Below, in pieces: positions 55,823 to 62,619 of a stretch of 64,000 nt of DNA. The stretch is from an uncultured Bacteroidota bacterium (GTDB lineage: Bacteria; Bacteroidota; Bacteroidia; Chitinophagales; Chitinophagaceae): the NCBI GenBank assembly GCA_903819975.1, contig CAIJFI010000018.1:1-64000 (forward strand). The letters run 5' to 3'. Made by a program: the position numbers and the translations under genes. The notes beneath the pieces were generated by a model. It was not told the DNA's origin. It made no database searches and saw nothing but the letters and a program-made list of their open reading frames with translations. Each line of letters starts with the position of its first letter. Positions within the stretch are counted from its first letter, which is position 1.

Positions 55823-56602
55823 TTATTTTACGTGAATGCTTGCTTTGTAAACAAACGTGCCTGGGCCTTTTAACCAAATTTGATTAAAGTGTCCGCCACC
55901 TAAATTTTTAAAACTAACTGCTAATTTACCGCCAAGAGTTTGAATTTGTATTTCATGTTCACCTTGCTTTTGTAAACAAGATGTAATTGCAGCGGCTGTT
56001 ACGCCGGTGCCACAACTATAGGTTTCATTTTCTACCCCTCTTTCATAGGTACGCACAAATAAATGATCTTGTTGATGTTCAACGAAATTTACATTGATGC
56101 CTTCCTTGGTAAAGCGGTCGTTATATCGAATGGCTTTGCCTTCTGTAAAAACATCTAATTGTTCTACGCCGTGCACTATTTTTATGAAATGAGGCGATCC
56201 GGTATTGGTTACAAAAAAGCCTTCTCCTGTTTCTACCGATTTTACATCACTCATTTTTAAATGCACCCATCCATTATTATGAATAGTAGCCTCGTGTGGA
56301 CCGTCGATGGCTATAAATTTGTAATGATCTTTCACGATGCCATTGTCATGTGCAAATTGCACCAAACATCTACCTCCATTGCCACACATGGTTCCTTCAG
56401 TTCCATCTGCATTATAGTAAGTCATAGAAAAATCATATCCAGTTGCAGTTCCCAATAACATCAATCCATCTCCACCCACACCAAATCTGCGATCGCATAA
56501 AAATGCAATTTGCTGATTAGATAAAGAAATACTTCCGTCTCTATTATCAATAATTACAAAATCGTTTCCGGTGCCTTGGTACTTTGAAAATTGAATATTC
56601 AT
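55823..56602 (-). CDS. dapF: Diaminopimelate epimerase
   Basis: DapF interconverts LL- and meso-diaminopimelate for lysine and peptidoglycan synthesis. The 259 residues show the twin catalytic cysteines in MCGNGGRCL and SCGTGVTAAAI, and the N-terminal FSKYQGTGNDFVIIDN. The middle gene of a three-gene run with a nucleoside phosphorylase upstream (18 bases) and the NUDIX gene downstream (20 bases). Confidence 0.96.
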   Translation of the reverse strand: MNIQFSKYQGTGNDFVIIDNRDGSISLSNQQIAFLCDRRFGVGGDGLMLLGTATGYDFSMTYYNADGTEGTMCGNGGRCLVQFAHDNGIVKDHYKFIAIDGPHEATIHNNGWVHLKMSDVKSVETGEGFFVTNTGSPHFIKIVHGVEQLDVFTEGKAIRYNDRFTKEGINVNFVEHQQDHLFVRTYERGVENETYSCGTGVTAAAITSCLQKQGEHEIQIQTLGGKLAVSFKNLGGGHFNQIWLKGPGTFVYKASIHVK

Positions 56603-56620
56603 GATGCTAAATTATTGTTA

Positions 56621-57496
56621 TTAGATTGATGCTATAATGCCTAATGTTTTCTGTATCATATTATCAACTGCACTTGCCATATCCTTGCTATATTCTTTTT
56701 TAACTCGGTTCGCAATAATTACATTAACACTTAAACATTGGTGTCTTAATAAATTACATAAACCATATATCGCACTAGTTTCCATTTCGAAGTTAGCAAT
56801 ATGATGATTGCCATACCTAAAACTTGTCATTTGATCTACTAAATTTGGCATGCTTAAAGGCAGGCGCAAAATTCTACCTTGAGGCCCATAAAAGCCTGGG
56901 CAGGTTACTGTAATTCCGTGGCTGTATCCTTCGGTAAAATGTTTAATTAGTCCTGCACTTGCACTCGCAATATAAGGTTGGATTTTAAAATCTGTTATTT
57001 GAGTATGTTGTTCAAATGCAGAAAGAATTGCTTGCTCTTCGGAATTATTTTCAAGTTTATAAAAATGCAATAAATTATCTATTCCTAAACCGTGTGTTCC
57101 AGCAACTAATTGGTCAACTCCAACTTCGCCTTGCAAAGAACCACAAGTACCCATTCTGATAATAGAAACAGATTTATGGTTTTCATTAATAGTTCTTGTA
57201 TCAAAATTGATATTTACCAATGCGTCTACTTCATTTAAAGCAATGTCAATATTGTCAGGCCCAATACCTGTACTTAAAACAGAGATTCTTTTATTTCCAA
57301 TATAACCGGTATGGGTAATGAATTCTCTATGCTCGCATTTATGTTCGATGCGATCAAAGTATTTACTAACCGAAGCAACTCTTTCAGGGTCGCCAACAGT
57401 AATAATGGTATTTGCTATTTCCTCAGGTCTCACATTTAAATGGTAAACCGCCCCACGATCGTTTATGATTAGCTCAGAAGCTCCAATTGCCGACAT
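56621..57496 (-). CDS. Nucleoside phosphorylase (uridine phosphorylase-like)
   Basis: The 291-residue enzyme belongs to the PNP/UDP phosphorylase fold. VGDPERVASVSKYF and STGIGPDNIDIALNE form the phosphate site, IRMGTCGSL lies mid-way and NFEMETSAIYGLC is the ribose-binding acidic stretch. It splits a nucleoside with phosphate; the sequence favours uridine phosphorylase over purine enzymes but does not prove it. It starts the dapF-NUDIX operon. Confidence 0.87.
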   Translation of the reverse strand: MSAIGASELIINDRGAVYHLNVRPEEIANTIITVGDPERVASVSKYFDRIEHKCEHREFITHTGYIGNKRISVLSTGIGPDNIDIALNEVDALVNINFDTRTINENHKSVSIIRMGTCGSLQGEVGVDQLVAGTHGLGIDNLLHFYKLENNSEEQAILSAFEQHTQITDFKIQPYIASASAGLIKHFTEGYSHGITVTCPGFYGPQGRILRLPLSMPNLVDQMTSFRYGNHHIANFEMETSAIYGLCNLLRHQCLSVNVIIANRVKKEYSKDMASAVDNMIQKTLGIIASI

Positions 57497-57573
57497 ATCT
57501 TAGTTATTTAGGTTACAAATGTCGTTTAAATCGTATTAGTTGGAAAATTCTTTTATAATTAACTTCTTTGTGT

Positions 57574-57581
57574 TATTTTCG
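57574..57581 (+). promoter_or_regulatory. Probable -7 element of tRNA-Cys
   Basis: TATTTTCG differs from TAnnTTTG by one base and lies 11 bases before the tRNA 5' end. Confidence 0.45.
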
Positions 57582-57592
57582 CGTCCCAAAAG

Positions 57593-57663
57593 GGTCCTGT
57601 GGCCGAGTGGCTAGGCAGAGCTCTGCAAAAGCTTCCACAGCGGTTCGAATCCGCTCGGGACCT
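57593..57663 (+). tRNA. tRNA-Cys (anticodon GCA)
   Basis: The cloverleaf is complete: acceptor GGTCCTG pairs with CGGGACC, the D arm is GCCGAGTGGCTAGGC, and stem GAGCT/AGCTT encloses the loop CTGCAAA (anticodon GCA). The T arm is AGCGG-TTCGAAT-CCGCT. CCA is not encoded. The sequence changes character right after this gene, so its 3' end is the likely insertion site of the element to its right. Confidence 0.96.
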
Positions 57664-57668
57664 CTCTT

Positions 57669-57707
57669 AAACCCCTGAAACATAATAGTATCAGGGGTTT
57701 TGTTTTT
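57669..57707 (+). terminator. Terminator of tRNA-Cys
   Basis: AAACCCCTGA (57669-57678) pairs perfectly over ten bases with TCAGGGGTTT (57691-57700) around a 12-base loop. A T-rich tract follows. Confidence 0.87.
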
Positions 57708-57709
57708 AA

Positions 57710-57731
57710 GGGGACAACATAGGGGACAACA
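57710..57731 (+). repeat. Paired direct repeat GGGGACAACA
   Basis: GGGGACAACA occurs at 57710-57719 and again at 57722-57731, separated by TA. The pair begins right after the tRNA-Cys terminator T tract. This could be recombinase arm-type binding sites at the element end, but that is inference. Confidence 0.6.
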
Positions 57732-57797
57732 AAATGGTAGTTATTTTTTTTATTTTATCTTGTATTATTCATAATTTAGGTGAATAATATATTCAAT

Positions 57798-57944
57798 ATG
57801 AAAGAGTTTGTAAATGATATTCAAAACCTAATTGTAAAACATTGGGGTAAGTTAATAATCGTTTTTGTTATAGTGGGACTAATAATAAATCATAATGATG
57901 TGGTGAAAGGATTTAACGATGGATATAATAGTGTAAGAAAATAA
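57798..57944 (+). CDS. 48-residue single-pass membrane protein
   Basis: The frame has an amphipathic start (MKEFVNDIQNLIVKHWGK), one strong hydrophobic helix (LIIVFVIVGLIINH) and a C-terminal GFNDGYNSVRK. That tail resembles small Bacteroidota proteins with a terminal G-[FW]-x-D-G-[YW] pattern. It is followed 16 bases later by another small membrane protein, so the two likely form one unit. Function is unknown. Confidence 0.5.
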   Translation: MKEFVNDIQNLIVKHWGKLIIVFVIVGLIINHNDVVKGFNDGYNSVRK

Positions 57945-57960
57945 TATTAAAACCAACTAA

Positions 57961-58146
57961 ATGAAAAAGTATAGTAATATTCTAATCAATATCCTTTTAA
58001 CGGTAACTACTACTACATCTGTTTATATTATTTTAAGTGATGATATAAATAAACATTTGAAATCATTTGGATATATAATATTAGGGATTTCTGTTATTGG
58101 AGTATCAATATTGAAAAGGAAACAATTGAGAAAAAGTAACACCTAA
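57961..58146 (+). CDS. 61-residue two-helix membrane protein
   Basis: It has two hydrophobic helices (about residues 8-25 and 36-52) separated by a short acidic loop (SDDINKHL). The C-terminus is basic (KRKQLRKSNT), so both ends should be cytoplasmic. It could be holin-like or a small envelope protein; nothing in the sequence decides this. It faces the secreted protein gene that ends at 58161. Confidence 0.5.
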   Translation: MKKYSNILINILLTVTTTTSVYIILSDDINKHLKSFGYIILGISVIGVSILKRKQLRKSNT

Positions 58147-58160
58147 AATATTTTTAAGAA

Positions 58161-59030
58161 CTATTTCATTCTCTGAACTACCAAACCCACTTTGAGGTTA
58201 GGTAGAAACTTCCCTTCTCCATTCTTCCATTGTTGTCCCCATTTCTTATTTACAAATCTTATGTTTGTATTATATGTGACATACTTTTCATAATCTTTTG
58301 TAAAAGAAACATCTGTTGTGTTTGTATTTCCTTCTTTCCAAATCCCTACCCATTGAATACCTACAAATACACCTTTTGAATTCAAGATTATATTTTGATT
58401 ACTTATATCAATTTCAATATTACCAAATAGATTATACCCTTTATCAATTACAATATCATTAATTAGTAATTCTTCATAGGGTTCTCCATTATCACTCAAA
58501 GAATAGATATGTAATCTCAATGGGTCATTCTTTTCTATCTTATTGGTTGGTAAAATAACTTTCAAAATCTTATACTTTTCATTTTCATTTGGAAATTCAA
58601 CTAAAGTAGTAATCTCGTGTCCTGAAAACTTTTGATTTCTATTACCACCTCCTTTATATCTAAAACCTTCTTTATACTTATGTAATCCAACTTTAATAGG
58701 TTTCTCAATAGGTTTATATTTCTTAACTATTACATCAGGTAATGTTGAACCTGTTTCCTTAAATAATTCAATTTTATCATTTGTAATCTTACCAACTACA
58801 TAGTTGATTGATTTATACCCAACATAAGAAATATGTATTGTGTCTGTTGGAGATAGGTTTAGTAAAATAAACCCATTTTCATCAGTAATAAAACCCTCTA
58901 TTGTATTGATAGATTGAATAGTAGTATAAGGAAGTGGGTCTTTGGTTATCCCATCCACTATTACAACCTTTGTTTGGGAATAACTAAATTGTAATAGTAA
59001 TAGGGAAAGTATTGTTAATAGTTGTTTCAT
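58161..59030 (-). CDS. Secreted protein with carboxypeptidase-regulatory-like domain
   Basis: The 289-residue precursor has a signal peptide ending in FSYSQ. A CarboxypepD_reg-like beta-sandwich follows (about 20-90: VVIVDGITKDPLPYTTIQSI, GFITDENGFILLNL, DTIHISYVGYKS). This domain is common at the N-terminus of TonB-dependent receptors, but the barrel is absent. The C-terminal 180 residues are a second beta-rich domain that I do not recognise (FRYKGGGNRNQKFSGHEI, GVFVGIQWVGIW). It may be cargo of the element. It ends 14 bases from the convergent small membrane gene. Confidence 0.66.
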   Translation of the reverse strand: MKQLLTILSLLLLQFSYSQTKVVIVDGITKDPLPYTTIQSINTIEGFITDENGFILLNLSPTDTIHISYVGYKSINYVVGKITNDKIELFKETGSTLPDVIVKKYKPIEKPIKVGLHKYKEGFRYKGGGNRNQKFSGHEITTLVEFPNENEKYKILKVILPTNKIEKNDPLRLHIYSLSDNGEPYEELLINDIVIDKGYNLFGNIEIDISNQNIILNSKGVFVGIQWVGIWKEGNTNTTDVSFTKDYEKYVTYNTNIRFVNKKWGQQWKNGEGKFLPNLKVGLVVQRMK

Positions 59031-59296
59031 AATTTGTATTAAAATTATTCAAATATGAAACATTAAAAACTAATTGTTATGAAAATATAAATAAATTAAC
59101 ATTTACCACAAATCAGAACACACAACTTCGGAATTGGTGATACTTTTGACTGTAATAATAGGTGTGAAATTCTTTTTAAGAAATCCCAAACCTCAATTGT
59201 GAGAGTTGATTTTTTTTTTATAATAGGTGTTTATAGTAGTTATAAACTTATTTTTTTAACTTATACAAATCCAACATTTGGTTTGTATTATTTTAT

Positions 59297-59785
59297 TTAA
59301 TCTTTTCTTTTAAAAAAGTAATGTAATCCAAATCCACCCACAAAACTAAAATCTTCGTTTGTTTTATTAAAGTTATATTTTCCTACACCACCTTCAAGGG
59401 AAAGATTTAATCTATGGAATAAAGTATTTTGAATTCCCATACCTAACCCATATGAGAAAGTAGTTCCACTTTTTTCATTCCCATATTCTATTGGTAATCC
59501 TAATTGACTATAATTCATAATCATAAATCCAACATAAGTATAAGATTGAAAATATTCAAACCTATTTATTATTCTTGAATATTTCCCACCATATAAAGTT
59601 CTATTTAATGAATAATCTTTAAATATAGTATAACTGAATTGGTATTGATTTACACTATCTAAATCATATCTTAAACTAAATCCTTTTGTGGGGAAAGTTG
59701 ATTGGAGACCAATACCTAAATTTTTGTTTTGTGAAAAAGAGTAAAGACTAAATAACAAGAAAGTAGATAAGAATAATAATCTCAT
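59297..59785 (-). CDS. Small outer-membrane beta-barrel-like protein
   Basis: The 162-residue precursor has a signal peptide ending in YSFSQ, followed by short alternating strands (GLQSTFPTKGFSLRYDL, YQFSYTIFKDYSL, FSYGLGMGIQN). The C-terminus is LHYFFKRKD. A strand pattern with Tyr/Phe girdles suggests an eight-strand barrel of the OmpA/OmpX size. No family was recognised. The 266-base gap to its left (59031-59296) is AT-rich and holds nothing recognisable. Confidence 0.52.
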   Translation of the reverse strand: MRLLFLSTFLLFSLYSFSQNKNLGIGLQSTFPTKGFSLRYDLDSVNQYQFSYTIFKDYSLNRTLYGGKYSRIINRFEYFQSYTYVGFMIMNYSQLGLPIEYGNEKSGTTFSYGLGMGIQNTLFHRLNLSLEGGVGKYNFNKTNEDFSFVGGFGLHYFFKRKD

Positions 59786-59866
59786 ATTTTTTATATTTTG
59801 ATATTGAATTTATATTAATTTAGAATAAGGTTAGTATAAAGATTAGTTAAATTTTTTTAATTCAAT

Positions 59867-60436
59867 TTACATCAACTCATCAAAACTTTGGTATATATCC
59901 TTAATTTCTTCTCTACTGATACCCAAATATCTACGGGTGATTGATGTTGAACTATGATTTAAGATTGAGGACAATTTGATGAGGTATTCATCACTATGTC
60001 CGTTATTCTCCCAAATAAATCTTGAACCTGATTTTCTTAAACTATGGGTTGAAATGTTCTTGTTCTTGATTTTCTCAATTTTACCACCTTCCTTCAATAA
60101 CAGGTTTGTGTGTTGTAAAGTGTATTGAAATACTAATTCCTCTTTATAGGGTGTTTTAAGTTCATTATAGGTGGTTTCAATACTCTCACGAAGGGTTTTA
60201 CCTATTGTAATCTCTCTTCGTTTCCCTGTCTTCTTTTCGTTTAATACGAGGGTGTCTTTACCAAGAACATCCACCCATTTAATTCTACTCAAATCACTAT
60301 ACCTTAAAAGGGTCTTTACACCGAACTCAATAAGAAGACACATTCTATAATTTTCTTCTTTTCTAAAATACCTTGTTAGACGGAGTATCTCATCTGTGGT
60401 TAAATAATCACTTGTCTTGAAAGTTGTTGTAGTCAT
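59867..60436 (-). CDS. Catalytic-domain-only tyrosine recombinase
   Basis: At 189 residues this protein consists of the catalytic domain alone. The active-site set is complete: R45 in LLRYSDLS, a lysine at 68-72 in EKKTGKR, H131 and R134 in HSLRKSG, H161 in LNHSS and nucleophile Y170 in RRYLGI. It lacks the N-terminal SAM-like DNA-binding domain. The size is like FimB/FimE-type invertases. The leader carries a perfect inverted repeat. It may invert or resolve DNA rather than integrate the element, since a full-length integrase lies at 62620-63990. Confidence 0.85.
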   Translation of the reverse strand: MTTTTFKTSDYLTTDEILRLTRYFRKEENYRMCLLIEFGVKTLLRYSDLSRIKWVDVLGKDTLVLNEKKTGKRREITIGKTLRESIETTYNELKTPYKEELVFQYTLQHTNLLLKEGGKIEKIKNKNISTHSLRKSGSRFIWENNGHSDEYLIKLSSILNHSSTSITRRYLGISREEIKDIYQSFDELM

Positions 60437-60461
60437 TTTGTATCGGTTTTAACGATACAAA
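60437..60461. repeat. Perfect 9-bp inverted repeat in the leader of the short recombinase gene
   Basis: TTTGTATCG (60437-60445), a 7-base spacer and CGATACAAA (60453-60461) form a perfect palindrome directly before the ATG at 60436. Arm and spacer sizes resemble tyrosine-recombinase core sites and also repressor operators. The right arm overlaps the promoter. Confidence 0.7.
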
Positions 60462-60465
60462 TATA
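60458..60465 (-). promoter_or_regulatory. -7 element of the short recombinase gene
   Basis: On the minus strand TATATTTG matches TAnnTTTG, 21 bases before the start. It overlaps one arm of the palindrome, so binding there would block transcription. Confidence 0.5.
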
Positions 60466-60488
60466 TTCATTTTTATATTATATTTCTC

Positions 60489-60569
60489 ATAAACGAATAT
60501 TTTTTTTATAAAAAAATCATAACTAATTGATTTTCAATACTACATTCAATAATAATATAAACGAATATT
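60489..60569. repeat. Direct repeat ATAAACGAATATT, two copies
   Basis: The 13-base word occurs at 60489-60501 and 60557-60569 in the 146-base gap between the recombinase and the next gene. The copies are 68 bases apart. Their role is unknown; a shared regulator site is possible. Confidence 0.5.
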
Positions 60570-60582
60570 GATAATAAAGTAA

Positions 60583-60789
60583 TTACTCCTTACTTTCTAA
60601 TACTTGGGATAGAATTAGGTTGAAGAACCAACCCCATTCTCCATAAGTCCCTGTGATTGTTATTTCCTCCTCTTCATCCATATTTAGGTCAATTAGAACT
60701 TGTCTAATTATTTTAGGACTTACACATAGTTTATGGTCGTGTTCCTTAAACACCTCTTTCAGGTCTATATAATGACTATTTAATTCCAT
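60583..60789 (-). CDS. 68-residue protein of unknown function
   Basis: This small soluble acidic protein contains a DMNEEEE-like acidic turn (NMDEEEEITITGTYGEWGWFF) and a C-terminal helix. No family was recognised. Its ATG (60789) lies inside the end of the 42-residue frame at 60776-60904, a 14-base overlap that suggests coupled translation. The small size and location suggest an accessory or regulatory gene of the element. Confidence 0.55.
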   Translation of the reverse strand: MELNSHYIDLKEVFKEHDHKLCVSPKIIRQVLIDLNMDEEEEITITGTYGEWGWFFNLILSQVLESKE

Positions 60790-60904
60790 TTCTATTCTTA
60801 TTTATGAGGACATAATCCTTTGGGTTTATTTTCTTGTCCTGTATCAGTTCTCTTAATTTCTCAATAAGACGGATAAATTGTTCCTCTCTTAATATTACTT
60901 TCAT
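60776..60904 (-). CDS. 42-residue basic protein, translationally coupled
   Basis: This frame (MKVILREEQFIRLIEKLREL start, basic C-terminus) has a regular amphipathic helix. It starts 3 bases after the stop codon of the 211-residue gene and overlaps the next gene by 14 bases. That tight chain is the main evidence that it is real. Function is unknown; a small DNA-binding or antitoxin-like helix is possible. Confidence 0.45.
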   Translation of the reverse strand: MKVILREEQFIRLIEKLRELIQDKKINPKDYVLINKNRNGIK

Positions 60905-60907
60905 AAT

Positions 60908-61543
60908 CTATGGTTTAAGTTTATAAAGTCCTCCAATAAATCGGGGTCTTTGGAATTGGTTATTAAAAATCTCATCTATGGTCTCTTCTCCAAGTTTCTT
61001 CAATACAGGATTGTTATAATCCACCTCTGTTCTGTAATCTATATTGGAATTTAATAGTTCGGGTGTGTATTTTCCTATATAGTTGATTGAAAAGGTGATT
61101 TTCGGGTCAATCATCTTAATACGGAATGTTAGTGGTTTCAATAACCTTATGTCTAAATTGTCTATATGACTATAAACCAAATAGTTTAACGAAAAGGTGG
61201 GGTATTCATTAAATTCTTCCTCAACCACACTTATAGTCCTTACCCCACCTGTAAAATTATCATTCCAAAACTTCCTATTAGATATACTACCCAATGAACT
61301 CATCCCATTGGTTAATCTTCTTGATATTTCTTGTAGTTTCTCCATACTGAATGTATGGTAGTTTTCTCTTGTCGGGAGTATTTTAAGAGTAAGTGAGTAT
61401 AGGTATTTACCTTCAATGGTGGATTTTTGTTTCTCAAATCTATCCACAATCAACTCTCTAATATGGTTCTTATCAACCAAGTCGTATTCGGTGGTTTCAT
61501 TTCCTAATGAATAATACACCTCTAATTTTTCTAATGTTTCCAT
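60908..61543 (-). CDS. 211-residue protein of unknown function
   Basis: No signal peptide or membrane helix is visible. The sequence mixes beta-strands (KYLYSLTLKILPT, TFSLNYLVYSHI, ITFSINYIGKY) and a helix (SMEKLQEISRRLTNG), which may suggest a DNA- or RNA-binding protein. No family was recognised. It heads a tight three-gene chain (3-base gap, then 14-base overlap). It is separated from the Rep-like gene by 308 bases of structured DNA. Confidence 0.6.
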   Translation of the reverse strand: METLEKLEVYYSLGNETTEYDLVDKNHIRELIVDRFEKQKSTIEGKYLYSLTLKILPTRENYHTFSMEKLQEISRRLTNGMSSLGSISNRKFWNDNFTGGVRTISVVEEEFNEYPTFSLNYLVYSHIDNLDIRLLKPLTFRIKMIDPKITFSINYIGKYTPELLNSNIDYRTEVDYNNPVLKKLGEETIDEIFNNQFQRPRFIGGLYKLKP

Positions 61544-61851
61544 AATAATAAATATTACGAAAAACCTGAAAAGAGTAATTGAGTGAGTAAGTTTATATAA
61601 TTCCTACTTCCTTATTTCATTCAAGGGAGGGTGTCTTTTCAATAAAAACATTGTAAAAGTCAATTTCAGGACAAATACGGGATGGTTTTGGTAATTAGTA
61701 TTTATGAGAGGTGAATTGAATTTAGGTGAGTGTATGAATATTAAAAAACAAAAGAAGTTCATTTTTAGTAGGGTTCTACTCCGTCAGGTAGGGAGGGACC
61801 CATATATAAGACAGGATACAACAGGACCTCCCTTCGGGGACTACCCCCATA
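61544..61851. other. Gap with structured GC-rich segment, possible origin or structured RNA
   Basis: The 308-base gap has an AT-rich part and a GC-rich part at 61767-61848. The latter contains AGTAG/CTACT (61767-61771, 61776-61780), GGGAGG (61791-61796) complementary to CCTCCC (61827-61832), and GGTAG (61787-61791) complementary to CTACC (61841-61845). A tandem ACAGGA lies at 61811-61816 and 61821-61826. It sits directly past the stop codon of the Rep-like gene. Possible roles are a nicking origin, a structured RNA or a terminator. Confidence 0.45.
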
Positions 61852-62520
61852 TCAATTAAATTCACCTATAAAGAACCAATTATCAATTTTCTTCTGTTCG
61901 TTTGAATTGGACGAGGTGGGTTTCAGTTCTTTTACACCATATCTAATTACCTTCTCTTTCTCTTCATTGTCCCTGATTGGTTTTGATGTCTTTGATACAC
62001 CAATCAACCAACCACTTTCCAATATCAATTTCAGGTCTTGGTAATTTGTTTTTGAATTCAAAATGATGTGGGTGTGGATGTTAAGATTGTCTCCAATCTC
62101 AAAGAATACCAATGACCTGTCTATTACATTTCTACTATAAAGAAATTGAATGTATCGTTCTGTATAATCCTTCAATGATTGGATTGTAGTTCTTCTTTCG
62201 GTAAAATGAGTAAGTTGAATTTCAAATTCTTGGTTAATCTTATCTATCTCTTTATTCATAACATCCAATTCATCCTGTTCTAAATGGTTTAAGTCAATAG
62301 TTCCTGTAAATAGGGTATTGAAACCATAGTTCATAAACGAATGGACGATATCGTCTTGGTATTTCTTATTGAAATTGATTGGTTTAGATAAGTTCTTTAC
62401 CTCTTTGTGTAGTTTCTTCTTTAATCTACAATTCCTTTGATTAGTCCTGTTCTGTTCTCGTCTTATGTTTATCCTATCTTCTTCATATAGGTATAATGGT
62501 GGTCGTCCAACTTTTCTCAT
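61852..62520 (-). CDS. HUH-endonuclease (rolling-circle Rep-like) protein with AT-hook-like start
   Basis: The 222-residue protein has the three ordered motifs of single-strand nicking Rep proteins. Motif I is FTGTID (71-76). Motif II is HTH (H149, H151) in NLNIHTHIIL, preceded by E141 in FFEIGD. Motif III is YGVK (194-197), with Y194 as the probable DNA-linking tyrosine. The N-terminus is basic, with GRPP (5-8) like an AT-hook and a dense Arg/Lys stretch to residue 45. No helicase domain is present. It may start rolling-circle replication or nick for transfer of the element. The 99-base gap to the integrase holds a small hairpin (62555-62568). Identification rests on short motifs, so it is tentative. 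Confidence 0.6.
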   Translation of the reverse strand: MRKVGRPPLYLYEEDRINIRREQNRTNQRNCRLKKKLHKEVKNLSKPINFNKKYQDDIVHSFMNYGFNTLFTGTIDLNHLEQDELDVMNKEIDKINQEFEIQLTHFTERRTTIQSLKDYTERYIQFLYSRNVIDRSLVFFEIGDNLNIHTHIILNSKTNYQDLKLILESGWLIGVSKTSKPIRDNEEKEKVIRYGVKELKPTSSNSNEQKKIDNWFFIGEFN

Positions 62521-62619
62521 TACTTAATGGGTTAATAATTATTGATGACACATTGGGTTATTCAACCCCGTCAAGTAATAAATATTAGTAAGTATTAGGA
62601 AAGTTTGGTTTGAGTGTAA

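Noticed and set aside
61704..61859. 51-residue plus-strand open frame across the structured GC-rich segment
   Set aside because: It overlaps the end of the Rep-like gene and coincides with the complementary arms, has no promoter and no recognisable features. It could still be checked by proteomics.
61909..62480. bZIP-like basic region in the Rep-like protein
   Set aside because: The NRTNQRNCR stretch resembles a bZIP basic region, but no leucine zipper follows and bacteria lack this family; it is more simply a basic DNA-contact segment.
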